From: an uncultured Clostridia bacterium
GTDB lineage: Bacteria > Bacillota > Clostridia > Oscillospirales > Ruminococcaceae
NCBI GenBank assembly: GCA_937892655.1
Contig: CALBJC010000037.1
Span: 1-16,000 of the forward strand
Direction of reading: 5' to 3'
Length of the DNA: 16,000 bases
Made by a program: the position numbers and the translations under genes. Positions within the stretch are counted from its first letter, which is position 1. Each line of letters begins with the position of its first letter. Of the stretch, positions 6,362 through 14,352 are shown piece by piece. The notes below the pieces were generated by a model, which saw only the letters and a list, made by a program, of their open reading frames with translations, was not told where the DNA came from and made no database searches.

Positions 6362-7402
6362 TTGGATTTTTTTAAACTTGTTGACAAGCTGGAAACTGAC
6401 AGAATACTTTCAAAGGATGAATTTGTAGCACTTATTGAAAACAGAGAAGTAGTACGCAATTACATTACTGACAAGGCTGTTAAGATAAGACAGGAGCACT
6501 ATAGCAACAAGGTTTATGTAAGAGGGCTTATTGAGTTTTCAAACTACTGTAAAAATGACTGCTACTACTGCGGTATCAGACGCTCAAACAAAAATGCATC
6601 ACGATACAGACTGACAAAAGAAGATATTTTAGAATGCTGTAAGGAAGGATACACACTCGGCTTTCGCACCTTTGTTTTGCAGGGCGGCGAGGACAATCAT
6701 TTTGATGATGACACCTTGTGCGACATAATAAAGAGTATCCGCACTCTCTACCCCGACTGCGCTATCACGATTTCAGCGGGCGAAAAGTCAAGAGAAAGCT
6801 ATCAGAGAATTTTTGATGCAGGCGCAAACAGATATCTTCTGCGCCACGAAACTGCAAACGATGAGCACTATGCAAAGCTTCACCCTGAAAGCTTAACGCT
6901 CAAAAACCGCAAGCGTTGCCTTTTTGACTTAAAGGAAATCGGCTTTCAGACGGGCAGCGGATTTATGGTCGGCTCACCATTTCAGACAACTGAAAATCTT
7001 GCAGAGGATTTGATCTTTTTGGCAGAGCTAAAGCCTCAGATGGTTGGCATAGGGCCGTTTATTCCGCATTGTGATACTCCGTTTTCTGATAAAAAGGCAG
7101 GAGATGCAGAGCTTGTTGTATTCTTGCTATCAGTAATAAGGCTTATGCTGCCGACAGCACTTATACCTGCAACAACGGCACTTGGCACAATTGCCAAAGA
7201 TGGCAGAGAAAGAGGGATAATGGCGGGCGCTAACGTTATAATGCCAAACCTTTCACCACTTAATGTAAGAAAAAAATATCTGCTTTACAATGACAAAATT
7301 TCAACTGGCGATGAGGCAGCTGAAAGTCTTAACAATCTAAGGCTTTCAATGCAGAAAATCGGCTATGAGGTAGTTGTTGACAGAGGAGATTTCAAAGAAT
7401 AA
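6362..7402 (+). CDS. hydE: [FeFe]-hydrogenase maturase HydE (radical SAM)
   Basis: 346 residues from a TTG start, matching the usual HydE length. The radical-SAM motif is C63-x3-C67-x2-C70 (NYCKNDCYYCGIRR), which binds the [4Fe-4S] cluster used to cleave SAM. Family segments are FVLQGGEDNHFDDD, RHETANDEHYAKLHP, TGSGFMVGSPFQT, GIGPFIPHCDTPF and GANVIMPNLSP. HydE acts on the iron-cysteine complex made by HydG during assembly of the di-iron subcluster of the H-cluster. It is the second gene of the operon, directly after the regulator and 17 bases before hydG. Confidence 0.95.
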   Translation: MDFFKLVDKLETDRILSKDEFVALIENREVVRNYITDKAVKIRQEHYSNKVYVRGLIEFSNYCKNDCYYCGIRRSNKNASRYRLTKEDILECCKEGYTLGFRTFVLQGGEDNHFDDDTLCDIIKSIRTLYPDCAITISAGEKSRESYQRIFDAGANRYLLRHETANDEHYAKLHPESLTLKNRKRCLFDLKEIGFQTGSGFMVGSPFQTTENLAEDLIFLAELKPQMVGIGPFIPHCDTPFSDKKAGDAELVVFLLSVIRLMLPTALIPATTALGTIAKDGRERGIMAGANVIMPNLSPLNVRKKYLLYNDKISTGDEAAESLNNLRLSMQKIGYEVVVDRGDFKE

Positions 7403-7419
7403 ACTACAGGAGGAAAATT

Positions 7420-8862
7420 ATGAACTACAATCCAAAATCACTCAAGGCTGAAGAATTTATCAGCCACGAAGAAATTCTCGATACTTTAAAGTATGCAGAT
7501 GAAAACAAGAACAATGTTGAACTTATCGATGCTATTTTAGAAAAGGCAAGGCCAAGAAAAACTGCTGAAGGCACATTCTGCTCAGGTCTTACTCACAGAG
7601 AGGCTTCAGTTTTACTCGCTTGTGAGATACCTGAAAAAGTTCAGCAGATGTACGCTCTTGCTGAAGAAATCAAGCAGGCTTTCTACGGTAACAGAATCGT
7701 TATCTTCGCACCTCTTTATCTTTCAAACTACTGCGTAAACGGCTGTGTATACTGCCCTTACCACATGAAGAACAAGACTATCCCAAGAAAGAAGCTCACT
7801 CAGGCTGAGGTTGAAAAGGAAGTTATCGCATTGCAGGATATGGGTCATAAGCGACTTGCTATTGAAGCGGGCGAAGACCCTGTAAATAACCCTATTGAAT
7901 ATATCCTCGAATGTATTGATACTATCTACAAAATCAAGCACAAAAACGGTGCTATCAGAAGAGTTAATGTAAATATTGCGGCAACTACTGTTGAAAACTA
8001 CCGCAAGCTCAAGGATGCAGGTATCGGCACATATATTCTCTTCCAGGAAACATACCACAAGGAAAGCTACTTACAGCTTCACCCAACAGGCCCTAAGCAT
8101 GATTACGCTTATCATACAGAGGCTATGGACAGAGCCATGGAGGGCGGTATTGACGACGTTGGTCTTGGTGTATTGTTCGGCCTTGAGCTTTACAGATATG
8201 AGTTTGCAGGTCTTTTAATGCACGCTGAACACTTAGAGGCCGTTCACGGAGTTGGTCCTCACACAATCAGCGTTCCAAGACTCAAAAGAGCAGATGACAT
8301 AAATCCTGACGATTTTGACAACGGTATTTCTGATGAAATCTTCGAAAAGCTCTGCGCACTTATCAGAATCTCGGTTCCATACACAGGTATGATCATTTCA
8401 ACAAGAGAATCTCAAGCTGTAAGAGAAAAGGTTTTAAGACTTGGTGTTTCTCAGGTAAGCGGTGGCTCAAGAACATCCGTTGGCGGTTATGCTGACGAAG
8501 AAAGACCACACGATACAGAACAGTTTGACGTTTCAGACCAGCGTTCACTTGACGAGGTTGTAAAGTGGCTTATGGATTTAGGCTTTATCCCTTCATTCTG
8601 CACAGCCTGCTACAGACTTGGCAGAACTGGTGACAGATTTATGAGCCTTTGCAAATCAGGTCAGATTCAAAACTGCTGTCACCCGAATGCTCTTATGACA
8701 CTCAAGGAATACTTGGAGGACTACGCTTCAGAAGAAACTAAGGCTGTTGGCGAAAAGCTGATAGCAGAGCAGCTTGAAAAGATTCCTAACGAGAAAGCAA
8801 GAAGACTTGCAAAGGAATATGTTGAAAACATTCATCTTGGCAAGCGTGATTTCAGATTCTAA
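7420..8862 (+). CDS. hydG: [FeFe]-hydrogenase maturase HydG (tyrosine lyase)
   Basis: 480 residues. The N-terminal radical-SAM cluster is C105-x3-C109-x2-C112 (NYCVNGCVYCPYH). The C-terminal auxiliary cluster motif is C394-x2-C397-x22-C420, the feature that separates HydG from ThiH. HydG splits tyrosine to p-cresol and dehydroglycine and turns the latter into the CO and CN ligands of the H-cluster, delivered as an organometallic iron-cysteine complex. Both clusters have all cysteines, so the enzyme should be active. The ribosome site AGGAGG lies before ATG at 7420. Codon choice looks more biased towards C-ending codons than in the flanking genes, which suggests high expression. Confidence 0.97.
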   Translation: MNYNPKSLKAEEFISHEEILDTLKYADENKNNVELIDAILEKARPRKTAEGTFCSGLTHREASVLLACEIPEKVQQMYALAEEIKQAFYGNRIVIFAPLYLSNYCVNGCVYCPYHMKNKTIPRKKLTQAEVEKEVIALQDMGHKRLAIEAGEDPVNNPIEYILECIDTIYKIKHKNGAIRRVNVNIAATTVENYRKLKDAGIGTYILFQETYHKESYLQLHPTGPKHDYAYHTEAMDRAMEGGIDDVGLGVLFGLELYRYEFAGLLMHAEHLEAVHGVGPHTISVPRLKRADDINPDDFDNGISDEIFEKLCALIRISVPYTGMIISTRESQAVREKVLRLGVSQVSGGSRTSVGGYADEERPHDTEQFDVSDQRSLDEVVKWLMDLGFIPSFCTACYRLGRTGDRFMSLCKSGQIQNCCHPNALMTLKEYLEDYASEETKAVGEKLIAEQLEKIPNEKARRLAKEYVENIHLGKRDFRF

Positions 8863-8876
8863 GCAGAGGTGATTTT

Positions 8877-10073
8877 ATGGGTTTAAACTCAACCCCTAAT
8901 TCCGACAGAATTCATATAGGAATTTTCGGCAAGAGAAATGCGGGTAAATCAAGCCTTATAAACGCTCTTACAAATCAGCCTATCGCCATTGTATCAGACG
9001 TTTTAGGTACTACTACCGACCCCGTTTTCAAGGCTATGGAAATTCTGCCGCTGGGCCCCGTTATGATTATAGATACCCCGGGTATCGACGACTCAGGCGA
9101 GCTTGGTAAAATAAGAGTTAAAAAGAGCTATCAGGTTCTCAATAAGACCGATATTGCTATTTTAGTTGTCGAAAAGGATAATTTCTCTGATGAGGACACG
9201 CGCCTTTTAGAAAAGATAAAGGCTAAGAATATCCCGTATATCATCTGCCATAACAAATGCGATAACGCTGATGAAATTAAAGAAGCTTCAGCAAATGAAA
9301 TATATGTAAGCGCTAAGAATGGCACAAATATTGACAAGCTGCGTGAACTTTTAGGCACTCTCAATACTGCTGAGGCCGAATATGGCATAATAGGCGATAT
9401 GTTAAATGAGGGTGACCATGCAATACTTGTTATCCCGATTGACAAGGCGGCGCCGAAGGGCAGACTTATTCTGCCACAGCAGCAGACTATAAGAGATTTA
9501 CTTGACCACAACTGTATTGCTACAATGGTAAAGGATGACAGGCTCTCAGATGCACTCCAAAACCAAAAAGAAAAGCCCGCTGTTGTAATTACAGACAGTC
9601 AGGCATTTGGTAAAGTATCAAAGATTGTACCTCAGGATATTTACCTTACATCATTTTCAATACTGATGGCAAGGCACAAGGGCACTTTAGAGGACGCTGT
9701 AAGAGGCATCAAAACGCTTGATACTTTAAATGACGGCGACAAGGTTTTAATCTCTGAGGGCTGTACCCACCACAGACAATGCGGAGATATAGGCACTCAG
9801 AAGCTGCCAAAATGGATTTTGGAATATACAAAAAAGAATGTAGCATTTGAGTTTTCATCAGGTACAGATTTTCCTGAGGATTTATCAGGCTACAAGCTTA
9901 TCATTCACTGCGGCGGCTGTATGCTCAATGAGCGTGAGATGAAATACCGTTTAAGATGCGCAAAGGAGCAAAATGTCCCTATGACAAACTACGGTATCGC
10001 AATAGCGTTTGTAAACGGCATTTTAAAAAGAAGCGTTGAGATATTCCCCGATATAAAAAATATACTTGAATAA
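8877..10073 (+). CDS. hydF: [FeFe]-hydrogenase maturation GTPase HydF
   Basis: 398 residues. The GTPase domain comes first: P-loop GKRNAGKS (18-25), DTPG (66-69), NKCD (126-129) and VSAKNG near 144-149. A dimerisation region follows, then a C-terminal iron-sulfur site C296-x-H298-x45-H344-C345-x2-C348, the HydF signature. HydF is the scaffold on which the di-iron subcluster is completed and from which it is passed to the hydrogenase. It starts 14 bases after hydG with AGAGGTGAT upstream and is the last gene of the operon, followed by a terminator. A damaged copy of its last 15 codons lies at 11420-11464. Confidence 0.96.
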   Translation: MGLNSTPNSDRIHIGIFGKRNAGKSSLINALTNQPIAIVSDVLGTTTDPVFKAMEILPLGPVMIIDTPGIDDSGELGKIRVKKSYQVLNKTDIAILVVEKDNFSDEDTRLLEKIKAKNIPYIICHNKCDNADEIKEASANEIYVSAKNGTNIDKLRELLGTLNTAEAEYGIIGDMLNEGDHAILVIPIDKAAPKGRLILPQQQTIRDLLDHNCIATMVKDDRLSDALQNQKEKPAVVITDSQAFGKVSKIVPQDIYLTSFSILMARHKGTLEDAVRGIKTLDTLNDGDKVLISEGCTHHRQCGDIGTQKLPKWILEYTKKNVAFEFSSGTDFPEDLSGYKLIIHCGGCMLNEREMKYRLRCAKEQNVPMTNYGIAIAFVNGILKRSVEIFPDIKNILE

Positions 10074-10077
10074 ACAG

Positions 10078-10117
10078 CAAACCCATCAGAAGATTTTTCG
10101 GGTGGGTTTGTTTTTTT
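10078..10117 (+). terminator. Intrinsic terminator of the hyd operon
   Basis: An 8-bp stem (CAAACCCA 10078-10085 / TGGGTTTG 10103-10110) is followed by seven T. It begins 4 bases after the hydF stop. Confidence 0.85.
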
Positions 10118-10136
10118 ACATTTATAAATATTTATA

Positions 10137-10165
10137 TTGACATTTGATAATTTATAAGGTAAGAA
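10137..10165 (+). promoter_or_regulatory. Possible promoter of the lipoprotein gene
   Basis: A perfect -35 TTGACA lies at 10137-10142. Seventeen bases further is TAAGAA, only a 3-of-6 match to the -10 consensus. Since a terminator lies just upstream, the lipoprotein gene needs its own promoter; this is the best candidate but the -10 is weak. Confidence 0.35.
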
Positions 10166-10212
10166 AACCTACAAAAAGAGGTATTAAAACAACAAGAAAG
10201 GATAATGCACAA

Positions 10213-11373
10213 ATGAAAAAACCTGTACTACTCATTTTAACTGCTTCTGTGTTATTTTCAGGGTGTAGCAGTACTATTAAGCCCTCGGATCAATCTGAAT
10301 TTCTATGGGAACTTGGCGCAGGAACAAACGCTGTGCAGTCATACCATTCAAATGGATGTATTCTGATATCAGATACTGACCACACTGAATATATCGACAG
10401 CTTTGAAATGAAAACTGCAGAGAATAAAAGCATTAAAATAAACATCGAAAATCTGAGCGTGAATTTTGAGCTGATAACAAACGAAAACAGTAAGATTATA
10501 GGTCAGTCAGGCACAATAACGGATGAGGCAGGAGTGACGTATAAAAACTCATCATATCGTATATTTGGTGATGTATCATCAGACAACTTGTTTGTTACCT
10601 CAAATATAGCCGAGGCTCCTCAGATTTATGCTCTTGATACCACTTTGAACGAGCTTCGCCCTTTGATTTCAGATAAAGCATACGGCTATTCAAAGGAAGA
10701 CTATCAGAAATTATGCACAAAGTATGATGCTGTTTACTGGTGTAATGACGCACTTTTTAATTCTGACTACAGCAAGATTCTTTACTGCTCGAACAAATAT
10801 GAACAAAACTCTTCACCCGCTTTGGAACCGGGTATATGGATATATGATATAAAGTCAGGTAGTGAAGAAAGAATCAACACTTCTGCTGATGAAACTGTTA
10901 TAATGTCTGACTACTGCTGGTATGATGACAGCAACATAATTTATCAAACGTATTCAGCAACCGATATGTATTGTTATATGTATGATACTCTTACAAAGCA
11001 AAGTGAGAGAATATATGAGTGGTCATCAGATGTTCCGTGGCGTTATTTTGACGGCTATATTATGACTATGGGTGAAAATATTTCGATTTATAGCATTAAA
11101 TCAGATAAAACCATATCATTCCCGTCGAGTGACTATGTTATTGACTCGCCTGTCGGCTCTGACAAAACGGTTGCATTCATAAACCCAAATACTTCTGACG
11201 CAAAGCCGCTCGTATTAGTTGATATTAAAACTGAAAAGATTTCTGAATATTCTTTGCCAGATAAGATTTCATACCCTGTAATCAACGAGATAAACGATGA
11301 CAAAGTGTTAATCTGCGGTACTAACATTCAAGGCGAAATAACAAGCATATATGCTAAGGATGTAGGAAACTAA
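10213..11373 (+). CDS. Lipoprotein with probable TolB/WD40-like beta-propeller
   Basis: 386 residues from the ATG at 10213, chosen because it begins directly with a lipoprotein signal, MKKPVLLILTASVLFSGC, with the lipid-carrying cysteine at 18; an upstream in-frame ATG at 10144 would add 23 basic residues and bury the signal. AAAGGA lies about 10 bases before the start. The mature part has repeated strand motifs of the type IYALDTTLNELRPL, GIWIYDIKSGSEERI, YMYDTLTKQSERIY and LVLVDIKTEKISEYSL, spaced about 40-80 residues apart, as in beta-propeller blades. It would be anchored on the outer face of the membrane. No catalytic motif is seen and I do not recognise a named family. It sits between hydF and a second hydF 3' remnant, so it may have entered by recombination. 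Confidence 0.8.
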   Translation: MKKPVLLILTASVLFSGCSSTIKPSDQSEFLWELGAGTNAVQSYHSNGCILISDTDHTEYIDSFEMKTAENKSIKINIENLSVNFELITNENSKIIGQSGTITDEAGVTYKNSSYRIFGDVSSDNLFVTSNIAEAPQIYALDTTLNELRPLISDKAYGYSKEDYQKLCTKYDAVYWCNDALFNSDYSKILYCSNKYEQNSSPALEPGIWIYDIKSGSEERINTSADETVIMSDYCWYDDSNIIYQTYSATDMYCYMYDTLTKQSERIYEWSSDVPWRYFDGYIMTMGENISIYSIKSDKTISFPSSDYVIDSPVGSDKTVAFINPNTSDAKPLVLVDIKTEKISEYSLPDKISYPVINEINDDKVLICGTNIQGEITSIYAKDVGN

Positions 11374-11459
11374 TGATGAATGTTATCAGATTCATTGCTT
11401 CATTAGCAATATCCTTTAAAGAAGCGTTGAGATTTTTCCTGATATTGCAAATATACTAA
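11373..11459 (+). other. Possible 28-codon hydrophobic small ORF overlapping the lipoprotein stop
   Basis: ATG at 11373 overlaps the TAA of the lipoprotein gene and opens a frame reading MMNVIRFIASLAISF, then KEALRFFLILQIY and a stop. The overlap would allow coupled translation and the peptide is hydrophobic. Its second half, however, is the hydF remnant read in a different frame, which argues for a chance ORF made by the recombination. Low confidence that it is a gene. Confidence 0.2.
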
Positions 11460-11464
11460 AATGA
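11420..11464 (+). pseudogene. Remnant of the 3' end of a second hydF copy
   Basis: These 45 bases encode RSVEIFPDIANILK and a stop, against RSVEIFPDIKNILE and a stop at the end of hydF (10029-10073). I count 36 of 45 identical bases. Five of the seven changed sense codons are synonymous third-base changes, so the fragment comes from a functional hydF allele and not from random decay. Just upstream, GCAATATCCTTT (11406-11417) also resembles GCAATAGCGTTT in hydF, followed by an apparent 16-base deletion that shifts frame. The rest of the second copy is missing. Confidence 0.8.
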
Positions 11465-11491
11465 AAAGCGACCACTTAAGTGGTCGCTTTT
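11464..11491. terminator. Perfectly palindromic bidirectional terminator
   Basis: AAAAGCGACCACTT and its exact reverse complement form a 28-bp palindrome with A run on one side and T run on the other. It lies between the plus-strand lipoprotein/hydF remnant and the convergent minus-strand small lipoprotein gene, so it can stop transcription from both sides. Confidence 0.9.
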
Positions 11492-11497
11492 ATACTT

Positions 11498-11782
11498 TTA
11501 TAATATTATGGGCAACAGTATACCAATAATCGCAAAGACTATACCCAGAACTCTCGTAACAACTACTGCTGTATCGGAAAGCTCTGCATCCTTGTATTTC
11601 CACGAACCCAGAACAAAACGTCCGAAGAATCCGGGAAATACAGCTACAAGCACGCCAAAAATCAGAATGAGTATTCCAGCGCCGATAGCGTCAGTATTCA
11701 CCTTTTTCCCCATAACCTCGCAAGAGGTAAAAAGCATAAGACAAGTTATTGACATCAGTACTATTGAAAGCTGTTTTTTCAT
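11498..11782 (-). CDS. Small lipoprotein/two-segment membrane protein of unknown function
   Basis: 94 residues from the ATG at 11782, chosen because GGTAGGGGGA is 6-7 bases upstream; an ATG two codons earlier (11788) directly abuts the ribosome site. The N-terminus MKKQLSIVLMSITCLMLFTSC looks like a lipoprotein signal with cysteine 21. Two hydrophobic segments follow, about 33-50 (GAGILILIFGVLVAVFP) and 72-94 (to the C-terminus), separated by a short polar loop FVLGSWKYKDAELSDT. The loop recalls small membrane proteins of the DUF6199 type, an uncertain recollection. It is monocistronic with a near-consensus promoter, so probably well expressed. Confidence 0.75.
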   Translation of the reverse strand: MKKQLSIVLMSITCLMLFTSCEVMGKKVNTDAIGAGILILIFGVLVAVFPGFFGRFVLGSWKYKDAELSDTAVVVTRVLGIVFAIIGILLPIIL

Positions 11783-11808
11783 ACACATTCCCCCTACCTT
11801 TCAGCTAC

Positions 11809-11836
11809 ATTATATCACATATTCTTTATCTGTCAA
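11809..11836 (-). promoter_or_regulatory. Near-consensus sigma-A promoter of the small lipoprotein gene
   Basis: Minus strand: a perfect -35 TTGACA (11836-11831), 16-bp spacer, a perfect -10 TATAAT (11814-11809) with TGA in front. The start would be near 11802, about 20 bases before the start codon. Confidence 0.8.
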
Positions 11837-11844
11837 TAAAAAAC

Positions 11845-11879
11845 AAAATCACCCGAAGCATAAAGCCTCGGGTGATTTT
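11845..11879 (-). terminator. Terminator of the ADH-SDR-SDR-GH9 operon
   Basis: A 12-bp perfect stem (AAAATCACCCGA / TCGGGTGATTTT) with an 11-base loop, bounded by A and T runs, 42 bases after the GH9 stop. It separates this operon from the promoter of the next minus-strand gene. Confidence 0.9.
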
Positions 11880-11921
11880 GCGTTGTACCAAATTTCGAGA
11901 AGTGAGTAGATTGCAAATTGA

Positions 11922-13574
11922 TTATAAAATGCTTGCTATTGCAAATACTGCAGGTGAATTCCAGTAAATTGTTATCTCATTGAGTGAGTAACAGCTTACT
12001 ACATCGGCATAGCATTTCATCGGCGGTGTACCCGGTGGGAGTAACTCCTTAGCATCAGGGTCACCAGGGTGGCGGTTAGGGCCGCCGCATACATAGCCCG
12101 GGATACATTTATCAATACCATCTGCAAAGGTTGGGCGAAGATGAGGGTTTACACTCGAAAATTCGCCGTTTTCAGTTACATAGCTATATCCCGTTGCATT
12201 TATACCAAAAAGATAATCAAGCTGAGAAAATGTATACTTTTTAAATCTTCCCTTTTTCTCGATGAAGTCTGCTATTGCAAAGGTCATCGCATGCTTGAGT
12301 AAAATCATATTACTGCCCCAGCAGTAGCAGTCTTCATTCATAGCAGCGCCGTATCCGCATTTATCTGCCATATCCTGAAGCTCATAAGCGCGCTTTATAA
12401 ATTCTGCTTCAAACATTTTCTTAAAGCGCTCTGACTTATTCTCATTATCGCTTAAAATATAGCTGAGCGCTCCGAAGCCGCCTACTGAACCATAGCCGAG
12501 TGCCGCTATATCAAAATCATATTCAAGATACTTTTCCATCTTCTGATGATAGATAGCCTCGCCAGTTTCTAAAAACAGCTCGCAGTATGCCCAGAAACGA
12601 TTATCCTTATCATCCCATTCGCCGTAAGGACCTGTATTACAGCCCTCAGGATTTCTAAAGCCTAAAAATTCAGGGTTTTTGTCAAGCCATAGCTCTGCTT
12701 TTTTGGCAGCCTTTATAAGCTTATCTGCAAAGGCGGTATCAAACTTTTTGTAAATACCGCTTGCCATAGCGCAGATTGCCGCAAAATCGGCTGTTGCCAT
12801 TGAAGATACAGGGAATATGTAAAGAGGCTTTTTGTCATCCTCAGGCATTATAAATGGCGCATGAACCATTGTTGTAACCTTATGGTATACGCCGCCATCC
12901 TCTCTTTGCATCTTCAAGAACCATTCAAGCTCATAGCGGCATTCTTCTAAAATGTCAGGCACTCTTGATTTACTCTCAGGAATGTTGAGATTTAAATTTT
13001 CAAATTTCTGCGGATACATTTTGTAGGCAAAGAGAATGTGCGCCAGCGCGCAGGCGCCCGCAGTTATATATCTGCCATAGTCGCCTGCATCATGCCAGCC
13101 ACCCGATACGTCAAATGACTTATCCTCTTCCCCATACAAAACAGCTAATGTGTTGTGGCAAGCTTTATGTGTAAACTCGCCAGCATATTCTTCTTTAAGT
13201 TCTTTACCGCATCTTAAGAAGTAAAAAGCCTTTGTAATATCAAAAAACGCATTCTGATAAACATTCTCTGCGATAGAAAAGCAAAGTGACTTTTCGTTGT
13301 TTGCCATTATAAAATAACGGCCCTCTGTTTTAAAATCAGAAAAATCAGCTACCCATACTTCATCGCCTGAAAATTCATCAACGCCAAAGTAAGAAGGCTT
13401 GCCTCTGTAATACACCTTGTCATCAAGACCGACAATGGTATACTCTGAAACGTCAGTTTTGAACACTGCCTTTTTAGCCTCATAAGGCTTGTAGCCGAGC
13501 TGATTTACAAATGTGTTCTTTGAAAATTTTCTGACCGCAAGAGATGTATTTTCATTAAAATATGTTACGTCCAT
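11922..13574 (-). CDS. Glycoside hydrolase family 9 glucanase/cellodextrinase without signal peptide
   Basis: 550 residues from ATG at 13574 with GAAAGG 6-7 bases upstream. A longer in-frame start at 13619 lies inside the previous gene and lacks a ribosome site. Residues about 20-105 form the Ig-like domain common in front of GH9 (NTFVNQLGYKPYEAKKAVF). The catalytic domain has GGWHDAGDYGRY with D162 and D165, LFGINATGYSYVTENG followed by HLRPT, and SLNEITIYWNSP with the acid E533 near the C-terminus. All catalytic residues are present. GH9 enzymes hydrolyse beta-1,4-glucans with inversion. There is no signal peptide, dockerin or binding module, so it probably cleaves imported cellodextrins in the cytoplasm, like Butyrivibrio Ced1. 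It is last in an operon with oxidoreductases. Confidence 0.92.
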   Translation of the reverse strand: MDVTYFNENTSLAVRKFSKNTFVNQLGYKPYEAKKAVFKTDVSEYTIVGLDDKVYYRGKPSYFGVDEFSGDEVWVADFSDFKTEGRYFIMANNEKSLCFSIAENVYQNAFFDITKAFYFLRCGKELKEEYAGEFTHKACHNTLAVLYGEEDKSFDVSGGWHDAGDYGRYITAGACALAHILFAYKMYPQKFENLNLNIPESKSRVPDILEECRYELEWFLKMQREDGGVYHKVTTMVHAPFIMPEDDKKPLYIFPVSSMATADFAAICAMASGIYKKFDTAFADKLIKAAKKAELWLDKNPEFLGFRNPEGCNTGPYGEWDDKDNRFWAYCELFLETGEAIYHQKMEKYLEYDFDIAALGYGSVGGFGALSYILSDNENKSERFKKMFEAEFIKRAYELQDMADKCGYGAAMNEDCYCWGSNMILLKHAMTFAIADFIEKKGRFKKYTFSQLDYLFGINATGYSYVTENGEFSSVNPHLRPTFADGIDKCIPGYVCGGPNRHPGDPDAKELLPPGTPPMKCYADVVSCYSLNEITIYWNSPAVFAIASIL

Positions 13575-13593
13575 AATAAACCTTTCAGTTTTA

Positions 13594-14349
13594 TTAACCC
13601 TTTGGATATGGGCTGTCAAATTCAGCTTCTGCCTTCTTTACAGCCTCTTCCAAAGTAAGGCCGTGGAAGAATGGCGCATTTAAATATCTGCCTGACTTCT
13701 TATCGTCAACAAATGCACCTACTACGATACCAGGGATAGCGCTTTCAGGCGCATTTGGTGCTGAAGGGCCGCCAAGGTCAGTTCTGCACCAGCCCGGATC
13801 GGTTAAGTTGATCATAACGTCAGTACCCTCAAACTTTAAGCCAAGGTCGATTGTAACCTTGTCAAGCGCTGCCTTTGAAGCAGAGTAGCCTGCCTGCTGA
13901 GGGTCAAGAGTAATGCCGCTTGTAGTATTTAAAATTCTGCCAAAGCCACGTTCTTTCATCTTAGGTAAGAAGTGGTAGCAAATCATCATAGGAGCGATAG
14001 TATTGATCTTAAAGCTCATTTCGTAGTCTGAAACAGGAGTTGCAAGATAGTCATTTCTGTAAGCGATCTGAACGCCTGCGTTGTTGAGAACAATATCAAC
14101 CACAGTTCCCTTTTCATCGATTTCCTTGAGCATATTCTCAACTGCTGTAAGGTCTGAAAGCTCAGCTTCAACGATGTATGCTTCAACGCCGAGAGCTAAA
14201 ACCTCATCCAAAACCTTCTGGCAGTGTTCTGCCTTTCTGCTGTGTAAAATAAGATTACAGCCATTTTCAGCCATAAACTTTGCTGTTAAATATCCGATAC
14301 CACGGCTGGCACCTGTGATGAGTGCCCATCTACCCTTTACATTAACCAT
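13594..14349 (-). CDS. Classical SDR-family NAD(P)-dependent oxidoreductase
   Basis: 251 residues, the normal length for a classical short-chain dehydrogenase. It has the cofactor motif TGASRGIG (13-20), NNAG (about 91-94), and the catalytic YxxxK as YSASKAALDK, with PGWCRTDLGG after it. The substrate cannot be told from the sequence; 3-oxoacyl, sugar or secondary-alcohol substrates are possible. The ribosome site AAGGAG lies 9 bases before ATG. Only 3 bases separate it from the stop of the upstream epimerase gene, and 19 from the GH9 start, so the genes are cotranscribed. Confidence 0.92.
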   Translation of the reverse strand: MVNVKGRWALITGASRGIGYLTAKFMAENGCNLILHSRKAEHCQKVLDEVLALGVEAYIVEAELSDLTAVENMLKEIDEKGTVVDIVLNNAGVQIAYRNDYLATPVSDYEMSFKINTIAPMMICYHFLPKMKERGFGRILNTTSGITLDPQQAGYSASKAALDKVTIDLGLKFEGTDVMINLTDPGWCRTDLGGPSAPNAPESAIPGIVVGAFVDDKKSGRYLNAPFFHGLTLEEAVKKAEAEFDSPYPKG

Positions 14350-14352
14350 AAC

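Noticed and set aside
11508..11909. 133-codon plus-strand ORF
   Set aside because: It is antisense to the small lipoprotein gene and crosses its promoter and the terminator at 11845-11879; no ribosome site was seen.
13575..13619. Longer GH9 start at 13619
   Set aside because: It overlaps the SDR gene end and has no ribosome site; ATG 13574 has GAAAGG at good spacing.
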